NCBI GenBank assembly: GCA_965277425.1
Contig: CBDICR010000007.1
Span: 1,612,001-1,676,000, forward strand
Length of the DNA stretch: 64,000 nucleotides
DNA from: Poindextera sp965277425
Lineage (GTDB): Bacteria > Pseudomonadota > Alphaproteobacteria > Caulobacterales > Caulobacteraceae
Direction of reading: 5' to 3'
Shown: positions 35,521-42,710 of the stretch, in pieces
Position numbering within the stretch: the first letter of the stretch is position 1
Layout of the letters: each line of letters begins with the position of its first letter
Notes under the pieces: generated by a model
Seen by the model: the letters and a program-made list of their open reading frames with translations, nothing else
Told to the model about the DNA's origin: nothing
Database searches by the model: none
Position numbers and translations under genes: made by a program

Positions 35521-36617
35521 GGCGCGCGACGCTCCGGGTAAAGCGAAACCAGCCCGGCTTCGCTGGCCGCGCAGACCCCGCGCTCGGTGATCAGGCTGGT
35601 GACCAGGCGCGCCGGCGTCACGTCGAAGGCGATGTTGAGGGCGGGACTTCCGGCAGGGGCGATGTCGACGCTGACCACCTCGCCGCCGGCCGTGCGCCCG
35701 GAGATCGTCGTGACCTCCTCGGCGGCGCGCTGCTCGATCGGAATGTCGCGCACCCCGTCGCGCAGCGCCCAGTCGACCGTCGAGCCCGGCAGGGCGACCA
35801 GGAAGGGCACGCCGTTGTCGTGCGCCGCCAGCGCCTTCAGATAGGTGCCGATCTTGTTGGCCACGTCGCCTTCGCGGGTGGTGCGGTCGGAGCCGACGAT
35901 GCAGAGGTCGACCTCGTCATGCTGCATCAGATGGCCGCCGGCATTGTCGACGATGAGGACGTGGGAGACGCCCTGCTGGCCGAGTTCGAAGGCGGTCAGC
36001 GAGGCGCCTTGGTTGCGCGGCCGCGTCTCGTCGACCCAGACCTGGATCTCGATCCCGGCGGCCTGGGCGGCATAGACGGGCGCCAGGGCCGTGCCCCAGT
36101 CGACCGCCGCCAGCCAGCCGGCGTTGCAGTGGGTGAGCACCTTGACGATCCCGTCCGCGCGCCGGGGAACGATCTTGCCGATCAGCTCCAGCCCGTGCGC
36201 GCCGATGCGGCGGCAGGTTTCGACATCCTCATCGCAGATCGCCCCGGCCCGCGCCCAGGCCGCATCGTAGCGGCCGGTCGGCGGCAGGGGTCGAACCACC
36301 CGGTCCATCTCGGCCAGGGCCCAGGCCAGGTTGACCGCCGTCGGCCGAGTGGCGAGCAGGGTGCGGATCGCTGAATCGAGGCCGGCGTCAGAGGCGTCGT
36401 CGCGCAGGGCCAGGCAGAGCCCGTAGGCCGCCGTGGCGCCGATCAGCGGCGCGCCGCGCACCTGCATGACGCGGATGGCCTTGGCGGCGTCCGCCAGGCT
36501 GGCCAGCCGCGCCACCTCGACCCTGTGCGGCAACAGGATCTGGTCGAGGATCTCGACCGCGCCGGAGCCGTCGGCGGCGGGCCAGATCGTGCGCGTTGGG
36601 CGGCCGGCGATCAGCAT
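35517..36617 (-). CDS. mtnA: S-methyl-5-thioribose-1-phosphate isomerase
   Basis: A 366-residue aldose-ketose isomerase of the eIF2B-like fold that converts methylthioribose-1-phosphate (and 5-deoxyribose-1-phosphate) to the ribulose form. Signatures are MQVRGAPLIGATAAYG, VLTHCNAGWLA, VDETRPRNQGASLTAFEL and GSDRTTREGDVANKIGTY. It lies 6 nt after apt and overlaps the aldolase, so it forms a coupled salvage operon. It acts in the cytosol downstream of MtnP. Confidence 0.95.
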   Translation of the reverse strand: MLIAGRPTRTIWPAADGSGAVEILDQILLPHRVEVARLASLADAAKAIRVMQVRGAPLIGATAAYGLCLALRDDASDAGLDSAIRTLLATRPTAVNLAWALAEMDRVVRPLPPTGRYDAAWARAGAICDEDVETCRRIGAHGLELIGKIVPRRADGIVKVLTHCNAGWLAAVDWGTALAPVYAAQAAGIEIQVWVDETRPRNQGASLTAFELGQQGVSHVLIVDNAGGHLMQHDEVDLCIVGSDRTTREGDVANKIGTYLKALAAHDNGVPFLVALPGSTVDWALRDGVRDIPIEQRAAEEVTTISGRTAGGEVVSVDIAPAGSPALNIAFDVTPARLVTSLITERGVCAASEAGLVSLYPERRAP

Positions 36618-36623
36618 GCCGCC

Positions 36624-37151
36624 TCAGTGGCCGCCGAAGCTGACCAGGGTCGAGACCTCGATGTCCATCGCGCGCAGCTTTTCCGCGCCGCCCAGGTCGG
36701 GCAGGTCGACGACAAAGGCGGCCGCCGGGACCACCGCGCCGGTCTGACGCAGCAGCTGCAGCGCCGCGACAGCCGTGCCGCCGGTGGCGATCAGGTCGTC
36801 GATCAACAGCACCCGCTCGCCGTCGCCGCAGCCGTCCAGGTGCATCTCCAGCGAATCGACGCCGTATTCCAGGGCGTATTCCACCGCGATGGTCTTGTGC
36901 GGCAGCTTGCCCTTCTTTCGTAAGGGGATGAAGCCGGCGGAGAGCTGATGCGCCACCGCCCCGCCCAGGATGAAGCCCCGCGCCTCGATGCCGGCCACCT
37001 TGTCGATCCTCTGGTCGGCGAAGGGCGCGACCAGCGCATCGACGCACTGCCGGAAAGCCTTGGCGTCGCCGAGCAGGGTGGTGATGTCGCGGAACATGAT
37101 CCCGGCGATCGGGTAGTCGGGAATGGTGCGGATGGCGTCCTTCAGATCCAT
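36624..37151 (-). CDS. apt: Adenine phosphoribosyltransferase
   Basis: Recycles adenine to AMP with PRPP. The 175-residue type I phosphoribosyltransferase has the PRPP motif VLLIDDLIATGGTA and the family start IRTIPDYPIAGIMFRDITTLL. It sits between mtnP and mtnA. MtnP releases adenine from MTA, and HpnG releases adenine from adenosylhopane, so this placement makes sense for both. Gaps of 20 and 6 nt support one transcript. Confidence 0.96.
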   Translation of the reverse strand: MDLKDAIRTIPDYPIAGIMFRDITTLLGDAKAFRQCVDALVAPFADQRIDKVAGIEARGFILGGAVAHQLSAGFIPLRKKGKLPHKTIAVEYALEYGVDSLEMHLDGCGDGERVLLIDDLIATGGTAVAALQLLRQTGAVVPAAAFVVDLPDLGGAEKLRAMDIEVSTLVSFGGH

Positions 37152-37171
37152 GCGGTTTTCAGGTCTCCGGT

Positions 37172-38041
37172 TCAGCTTTTGAGGGCGCGGCCGGCGATGG
37201 TGCGCAGCCTGGCGATCATGGCGGGGTCGCGCGCGGCCGGCGCGGTGATGATGGCGTCGTCCAGGCCGGTGTCGATCGGCGAGGCTGGCCGCGCGCCCGA
37301 GAGCCTGGCCGGCAGCCGCGTCACCAGCCCGACCGCCTTGGCGGCGTTGGCGTTGAGCACGGCGATGATCTGGGTCACGTCGACATGGGCGGTCTCCTCG
37401 CGCCAGCAGTCGTAGTCGGTGACCATGGCGACGGAGGCGTAGGGCAGCTCGGCCTCGCGGGCGAGCTTGGCCTCCGGCATGTTGGTCATGCCAATCACGT
37501 CGCAGCCCCAGGAGCGGTAGAGTTCGCTCTCGGCCTTGGTGGAAAACTGCGGGCCCTCCATGGCCAGATAGGTCCCGCCGCGCACCACCTGCGCGCCCGC
37601 CTCGACCGCCGCATCGGCGACGAACCCCGACAGGCGCGGGCAGACCGGATGGGCCATGGAGACGTGGGCGGCGAGCCCTGGGCCGAAGAAGCTCTTCTCG
37701 CGCGCGAAGGTGCGGTCGATGAACTGGTCGACGATGACGAAGGTCCCCGGGCTGAGGCCTTCGCGCAGCGAACCGACGGCCGAGAGCGAAATCACGTCGG
37801 TGCAGCCGCTCTGCTTCAACGCGTCGATATTGGCGCGGGCGTTGACCGCCGTCGGCGGCAGCGGATGGCCGCGGCCATGGCGGGGCAGGAAGACCAGCTT
37901 CAGCCCGTCCAGCTCGCCGCTCAGCAACTCATCGGACGGATCGCCCCATGGGGTATCCACCTTGGTCCAGCGCGCATTGGACAGGCCCTCGATCTCGTAG
38001 AGACCCGACCCGCCGATCACGCCCAATACCCACGCGCTCAC
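37172..38041 (-). CDS. mtnP: S-methyl-5'-thioadenosine phosphorylase
   Basis: A 289-residue purine-nucleoside-phosphorylase-family enzyme cleaving MTA (and often 5'-deoxyadenosine) to adenine and a 1-phosphosugar. Family blocks are VIGGSGLYEIEGL, FLPRHGRGHPLPPTAVNARANIDAL, AMEGPQFSTKAES and VIGMTNMPEAKLARE. MTA arises in polyamine synthesis; 5'-deoxyadenosine arises from radical SAM enzymes such as HpnJ and HpnP in this window. It starts the mtnP-apt-mtnA-aldolase block, 18 nt after the SDR gene. Confidence 0.96.
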   Translation of the reverse strand: MSAWVLGVIGGSGLYEIEGLSNARWTKVDTPWGDPSDELLSGELDGLKLVFLPRHGRGHPLPPTAVNARANIDALKQSGCTDVISLSAVGSLREGLSPGTFVIVDQFIDRTFAREKSFFGPGLAAHVSMAHPVCPRLSGFVADAAVEAGAQVVRGGTYLAMEGPQFSTKAESELYRSWGCDVIGMTNMPEAKLAREAELPYASVAMVTDYDCWREETAHVDVTQIIAVLNANAAKAVGLVTRLPARLSGARPASPIDTGLDDAIITAPAARDPAMIARLRTIAGRALKS

Positions 38042-38059
38042 TCAAAACCTCCGCGGAAC

Positions 38060-38800
38060 TCAGCCCGGCACATAGGCGCCGCCATTGACGTGGATCACCT
38101 GGCCCTGGACGAACTCAGCCGCCGGGCTCTGCAGGAATTCCACCACCGCCGCATAGTCGCGGCCCTCGGTCAGCCGGCCCGAGGGGTTGGCGCGCGCGGC
38201 CCGCTCCAGGAGCCTCGCAGCGCCCTCGACGCCGCCCACCATGCCAGCGACCGAGGTGGTGTCGACCAGTCCGGGCGCGACGGCGTTGATGCGGACGCCC
38301 CTCGGGGCCAGTTCGGCGACCAGATAGCGGACCAAGCTCTCGGCCAGCGCCTTGCCGACGCCGAGCGCCGCATAGTTGGCCTGGGAGGTGCGCGCCCCGG
38401 CGCTGGTGATGAAGGTGACGGTGCTTCCGCGGCCGAGATGCGGCAGGGCCTTTTGCACCAGATAGAGCAGGGAAAGGCCGTTGACCTGGATGGCCTGGGT
38501 GAATTTGTCCAGATCCGCGTCCAGAAGCGCGGTCGGATAGATCATCGCCGCCGCGTGGACGATGTGCAGCGGCTCCTCGCCGGTCACCGCGTCCATCAGC
38601 GTCTGCGCGCCGGCGATCTGGCCGACATCGGCGCGGACCGTGGTGACGACGGCGCCGGTGGGCGCCAGCCGGGCCTTGGCGTCCGCCGCGGCGGCTTGGT
38701 CCGCATTGTAGCCGAGGATCAGCGCCTCACCGGACCGCGCCAGGCGCTCGGCGATGGCGAGCCCTATGCCTTTGACGCCCCCCGTGACGACGACGGTCAT
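38060..38800 (-). CDS. FabL-like short-chain dehydrogenase (possible enoyl-ACP reductase)
   Basis: A 246-residue SDR. The cofactor motif is classical (TGGVKGIG, residues 6-13), but the catalytic pair is spaced Y143-x6-K150 (NYAALGVGKALAE) instead of Y-x3-K. That spacing is typical of FabI/FabL enoyl-ACP reductases, and the next block (LVRYLVAELAPRGVRINAVAPGLVDT) recalls FabL. It lies 3 nt after dxr and 18 nt before mtnP. It may be a second enoyl reductase or a dehydrogenase for an isoprenoid or aldehyde intermediate. Function is not settled. Confidence 0.8.
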   Translation of the reverse strand: MTVVVTGGVKGIGLAIAERLARSGEALILGYNADQAAAADAKARLAPTGAVVTTVRADVGQIAGAQTLMDAVTGEEPLHIVHAAAMIYPTALLDADLDKFTQAIQVNGLSLLYLVQKALPHLGRGSTVTFITSAGARTSQANYAALGVGKALAESLVRYLVAELAPRGVRINAVAPGLVDTTSVAGMVGGVEGAARLLERAARANPSGRLTEGRDYAAVVEFLQSPAAEFVQGQVIHVNGGAYVPG

Positions 38801-38803
38801 CGG

Positions 38804-40012
38804 CTAGAGCGAAGGTTGGAGCTGGGCGAGGACGTCGTTGGCGACGCGTCGGGCGGAGCGGTCGGCGTGCATGGCGATCTCCACGGCGCCGTCGGCGTTG
38901 GCCCCGGCGCGCAGGTCGCCGGTGCGGTCCATCCGCTCCAGGGTGTCCGCCACCGTGGCGGCAATATCCAGAAAGCCGATGCGCCGGTCAAGGAAGGCGG
39001 CCACCGCGACCTCATTGGCCGCGCTCATGGCCGCCGGCGCCAGGCCCCCGGCGTTCATCGCCGTGCGGGCGATGCCGATGGCCGGGAAGCGCTCGGCGTC
39101 CGGCGCGGCGAAGGTCAAGGCCCCCATGGCCGCCAGGTCCAGCGGCGGCGCCGGCCAGTCCAGCCGGTCGGGCCAGGCATAGGCGATGGCGATCGGCGTC
39201 TTCATGTCCGGCGCGCCCAGCTGGGCCAGCGTCGAGCCGTCCCGGTACTCGACCATGGAATGGATGATCTGCTCGGGATGAATCAGCACCTCGATCTGCT
39301 CGGGCAGAACCCCGAACAGGTAGCGCGCCTCGATCATCTCAAGGCCCTTGTTCATCATGGTGGCGCTATCCACCGAGATCTTCGCCCCCATGCGGAAGTT
39401 GGGATGCGCCACCGCCTGTTCCGGGCTGGCCCGGCCCATGGCCGTCCGGCTCCAGTCGCGGAACGGCCCGCCCGAGGCGGTGATGACCAGCTTGGCCACC
39501 CGATGCACCAGGGCCGGGTCCAGCACCTGGAAGATGGCCGAGTGTTCGCTGTCCACCGGGATGATCACCCCGCCCGCCGCCTTCGCCGCCTCCAAGAGCG
39601 CCGGCCCGGCGCAGACCAGGCTCTCCTTGTTGGCCAGGCCCACCACCGCACCCGTGCGCACCGCCGCCAGCGTCGGGGCCAGGCCCGCCGAGCCCATGAT
39701 CGCCGACATCACCCAGTCCGCGCCCATCCCCGCCGCCGCGATCACCGCCGCCTGGCCGCCGGCGCACTCGACGCCGCTGCCCGCCAGCCGCTCGCCAAGC
39801 TCGTCCAGCAGACGCTCGTCGGCGATCACCGCCAGCCGCGGACGCCAGGCCAGCGCCTGCTCGGCCAGCAGCGCCACGTTCGACCCCGCCGTCAGCGCCA
39901 TCACCTCGACCTCGGCCGACCCATGCGCCACCGCCCGCGCCGCCAGGTCCAGCGTCGAGGTCCCGACAGACCCCGTCGAACCCAGAACCGTGATCGTCTT
40001 GGCCTTGCTCAA
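38804..40012 (-). CDS. dxr: 1-deoxy-D-xylulose 5-phosphate reductoisomerase
   Basis: Converts DXP to MEP with NADPH and a divalent metal. The 402-residue protein has the NADPH motif ITVLGSTGSVGTSTLDL, the metal/substrate region VDSEHSAIFQ with ITASGGPFR, and SVDSATMMNKGLEMIEARYLFG. Length is normal. It is the first gene of a minus-strand operon running through the SDR and mtnP-apt-mtnA-aldolase, an unusual partner set. With dxs, ispH and ispA in the same locus, four isoprenoid genes sit with the hpn genes. Confidence 0.97.
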   Translation of the reverse strand: MSKAKTITVLGSTGSVGTSTLDLAARAVAHGSAEVEVMALTAGSNVALLAEQALAWRPRLAVIADERLLDELGERLAGSGVECAGGQAAVIAAAGMGADWVMSAIMGSAGLAPTLAAVRTGAVVGLANKESLVCAGPALLEAAKAAGGVIIPVDSEHSAIFQVLDPALVHRVAKLVITASGGPFRDWSRTAMGRASPEQAVAHPNFRMGAKISVDSATMMNKGLEMIEARYLFGVLPEQIEVLIHPEQIIHSMVEYRDGSTLAQLGAPDMKTPIAIAYAWPDRLDWPAPPLDLAAMGALTFAAPDAERFPAIGIARTAMNAGGLAPAAMSAANEVAVAAFLDRRIGFLDIAATVADTLERMDRTGDLRAGANADGAVEIAMHADRSARRVANDVLAQLQPSL

Positions 40013-40147
40013 TGCCTCACTCCACCTTCAGCGAACGGCCTCGCCCGAGCTTAAGCCTTTTCAGCGCCTTGCCGACCAAAAAGCACCGATGTCCGTCGAT
40101 CGGACGGGGGCGGATCAAAGCGGCGCGCAATGCGGCGCCGAGCCATT

Positions 40148-40174
40148 GGAACGTTTTCATGGCTTACGGCGCTT
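40148..40174 (+). promoter_or_regulatory. Candidate EcfG-type (general stress) promoter of hpnP
   Basis: GGAAC at 40148-40152 and CGCTT at 40170-40174, spaced 17 nt, approximate the alphaproteobacterial EcfG consensus GGAAC-N16/17-CGTT (one mismatch in the -10). The hpnP start lies about 60 nt downstream. In Rhodopseudomonas hpnP is under EcfG control, so the site is plausible, but it was found by eye. Confidence 0.4.
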
Positions 40175-40235
40175 TGCGAGTGATCCCATGCCGGTTAGTA
40201 TTTGAACGGGGATTGGAGCAGGCGCGGACATTTTG

Positions 40236-41825
40236 ATGAACGGGTCCGATCAGTTAAGTCCTCGGCGCGTCCTGTGCGTATCGCCGCGTTATGCGCCGTC
40301 CTTCGGCACATTCGAATACGCCTACGAGCTCATGCGGGACGTCAAGGCGTTCATGCCGCCCCAGGGCCTGTTGGTCATCGCCGCCGCCCTGCCCGCCTCC
40401 TGGCCGGTCCGCTTCATCGACGAAAACATGAACCCCGCCACCGAGGCGGACTTCGCCTGGGCCGAGGTGGTGTTCGTCAGCGGCATGCATATTCAGCGCC
40501 AACGGATGCACGACATCTGCGAGCGCGCGCACAGGGCCGGCCGGGTCGCGGTGCTGGGCGGCCCATCCGTCTCCGCCTGCCCGGACTACTATCCGGACTT
40601 CGACTATCTGCACATCGGAGAGCTCGGCGACGCGACGGAGGCGCTGTTCGCGCGCTTGGCCGAGGACTGCTCGCGGCCGGCGCGGCAGGTTGTGCTGACC
40701 ACCAAGGACAAGCGACCGCTCACCGACTGCCCGCCGCCGGCCTACGAACTGGCCGAGATCGATCGCTATTTTCTGGGCAGCATCCAGTTTTCATCCGGCT
40801 GCCCCTATCAGTGCGAATTCTGCGACATCCCCGGCCTCTACGGCCGCGTGCCGCGCCTGAAATCGCCGGAGCAGATCATTCGCGAACTCGACAAGCTGCT
40901 GCGGCAGGGGGTCAACAACGCCGTCTATTTCGTCGACGACAATTTCATCGCCAACCGAAGGGCGGTGAAGGAGCTGCTGCCGCACCTGATCGCCTGGCAG
41001 CAGCGCAACGGCTACGCCATCTCCTTCGCCTGCGAAGCCACCCTCAACATCGCCCGCTCGACGGAGCTCCTGGCCATGATGCGCGAGGCGGGCTTCGACA
41101 CCATCTTTTGCGGCATCGAGACGCCCGAGCCCGAGGCTTTGAAGGCGATGTCCAAGTCGCACAACATGATGGTGCCGATCCTGGAGGGCATCCAGACCCT
41201 GAACAGCTATGGCATGGAGGTGGTCTCGGGCATCATCCTCGGCCTGGACACCGATACGCCGCGGAGCGGCCAGAGCATTCTCGACTTCATCGAAATCTCG
41301 CGCATTCCGATGCTGACCATCAATCTGCTGCAGGCCCTGCCGCAGACGCCGCTATGGGACCGGCTGGCGCGCACCGGTCGGCTGATCCACGACGAGGATC
41401 GGGAATCCAACGTCGACTTCGTGCTGCCCTATGACGAGGTGGTCGCCATGTGGCGCGACACCATGGACCGGGCCTACGATCCGGCGACGCTGTTCGCCCG
41501 CTACGAGCATCAGGTCGTCGCCACCTACGCCAACCGCTTCCCGCGGCCGGCCAGCCCGCAACGGGTCTCCTGGAAGAACATCAGCCTGGGCCTGAGCCTG
41601 CTCGCCAAGATCATCTGGAAGGTCGGCGTGCGCAGCGACTATCGGCGCGCCTTCTGGGCCTTCGCCTGGCCGAAGCTGAAGCGCGGCCAGATCGAGCCGG
41701 TGATCCAGGCCGGCCTGGTTTCGCGCCATCTGATCCGGTTCGCGCGCGAGGCCGCCTCGGGCGCGATGAACGCCTCGCACTATTCGGCCAAGCTGCGCGA
41801 TCCGATGAAGATCGCCGCCGAATAG
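40236..41825 (+). CDS. hpnP: Hopanoid C-2 methylase HpnP (B12-binding radical SAM)
   Basis: Methylates hopanoids at C-2 of the A ring. The 529-residue protein has an N-terminal cobalamin-binding domain (SPRYAPSFGTFEYAY, AFMPPQGLLVIAA, RFIDENMNPAT, SGMHIQRQRMHDI), the radical SAM motif C189-P-Y-Q-C193-E-F-C196, and a C-terminal DUF4070-type domain. These blocks match HpnP rather than the C-3 methylase HpnR. The ATG at 40236 follows a TTG, with only a weak ribosome-binding site. It is divergent from dxr. The reaction yields 5'-deoxyadenosine and S-adenosylhomocysteine. Confidence 0.92.
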   Translation: MNGSDQLSPRRVLCVSPRYAPSFGTFEYAYELMRDVKAFMPPQGLLVIAAALPASWPVRFIDENMNPATEADFAWAEVVFVSGMHIQRQRMHDICERAHRAGRVAVLGGPSVSACPDYYPDFDYLHIGELGDATEALFARLAEDCSRPARQVVLTTKDKRPLTDCPPPAYELAEIDRYFLGSIQFSSGCPYQCEFCDIPGLYGRVPRLKSPEQIIRELDKLLRQGVNNAVYFVDDNFIANRRAVKELLPHLIAWQQRNGYAISFACEATLNIARSTELLAMMREAGFDTIFCGIETPEPEALKAMSKSHNMMVPILEGIQTLNSYGMEVVSGIILGLDTDTPRSGQSILDFIEISRIPMLTINLLQALPQTPLWDRLARTGRLIHDEDRESNVDFVLPYDEVVAMWRDTMDRAYDPATLFARYEHQVVATYANRFPRPASPQRVSWKNISLGLSLLAKIIWKVGVRSDYRRAFWAFAWPKLKRGQIEPVIQAGLVSRHLIRFAREAASGAMNASHYSAKLRDPMKIAAE

Positions 41826-42055
41826 GGCGCCGGGCCGGCGTATCGGTCTGCCGCAGGTCAGTTCGGCGTCAAGCGGCGCCGCGGTGAAGCTTAGGTTGAA
41901 CCATGCGTCGGTTAGGCATTTGACAGTTCCAACTGCTAATCCGCCTCAGCAACAGAGATGTGGAATCGCGATGCCCCCTATCCATCGAGCACCGCTCACA
42001 GCCGAACGCGCCGTGAAAAGCGCCGGTCTCCCCGTCGCGACGCCGGCGTCCGCGG

Positions 42056-42634
42056 ATGCGTAGCCTTCCCAAGCTCGCTCTGCTGACATCCGCCCTGGTC
42101 GTGGCGATCGGTCTGCCCAAGGCATCGAAAGCCGATATCGTCGACGAGGTTTCCGTGGCCGGCCTGGCCCACGACCTCAGCGACGTCGGCGGCGGCAAGG
42201 AAAGCGACACCGAAGACGTTCAGTTCGAGGTGGACACGACACGCCCGCCCATCCTGCGGCTCCTGGGCGCGCCGCGACTCAACGCCTTCATTTCGGTGAA
42301 TTCGGCGGGCCACACCAACTCCGCGGGCGGGGGCTTGGTCTGGGATCACCGCCTGTTCGGCCCCGTCTTCGTGCGGCTCGACCTGGGCCTGGCCCTGAAC
42401 GACGGGGTCAGCACCGCCGCCCTTGGGCCGGCTGGTGCGGTTGATCGTCAAAACAGGCTGTTGCTCGGCTCGAAGGTGCTGTTTCGCGAAGCCCTGGGAC
42501 TCGATTGGCGTTTTGCGAGGCGATGGGCGATCGGCGCCGAATATGTCCACGAATCCAACGGCCAGATCCTGGCTCGCGGGGTGAATGAAGGCATCAACGA
42601 CGCCGGGCTCAGGCTGGCCTATCGATTCCATTGA
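42056..42634 (+). CDS. PagL-like lipid A 3-O-deacylase (acyloxyacyl hydrolase family)
   Basis: A 192-residue outer-membrane protein with a signal peptide (LALLTSALVVAIGLPKASKA) and amphipathic beta strands. The C-terminal catalytic block reads EYVHESNGQIL...NEGIND, giving His165, Ser167 and Glu178, which fit the PagL triad. The last residue pattern (LAYRFH) suits a beta-barrel end. PagL removes a 3-linked acyl chain from lipid A, changing the outer leaflet where hopanoids also reside. A partial second copy of the 3' end lies at 48133-48219. Confidence 0.8.
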   Translation: MRSLPKLALLTSALVVAIGLPKASKADIVDEVSVAGLAHDLSDVGGGKESDTEDVQFEVDTTRPPILRLLGAPRLNAFISVNSAGHTNSAGGGLVWDHRLFGPVFVRLDLGLALNDGVSTAALGPAGAVDRQNRLLLGSKVLFREALGLDWRFARRWAIGAEYVHESNGQILARGVNEGINDAGLRLAYRFH

Positions 42635-42710
42635 GTCGCCCGATGACCTGACGGCCCTTCCCGCCGCGCGGCGCCGCCGCTAGCTTGACCGCAAAATGGG
42701 CGGAGGCGTG

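Noticed and set aside
37385..40054. 889-codon plus-strand frame opposite mtnP, SDR and dxr
   Set aside because: Shadow of three well-supported minus-strand genes.
40091..40107. Palindrome GTCCGTCGATCGGAC upstream of dxr
   Set aside because: Short GC-rich inverted repeats are common here by chance; no second copy seen near a linked gene.
40236..41825. HpnR (C-3 methylase) identity
   Set aside because: N-terminal blocks (MPPQGLLVIAA, SGMHIQRQRMHDI) and the C-terminal domain fit HpnP better.
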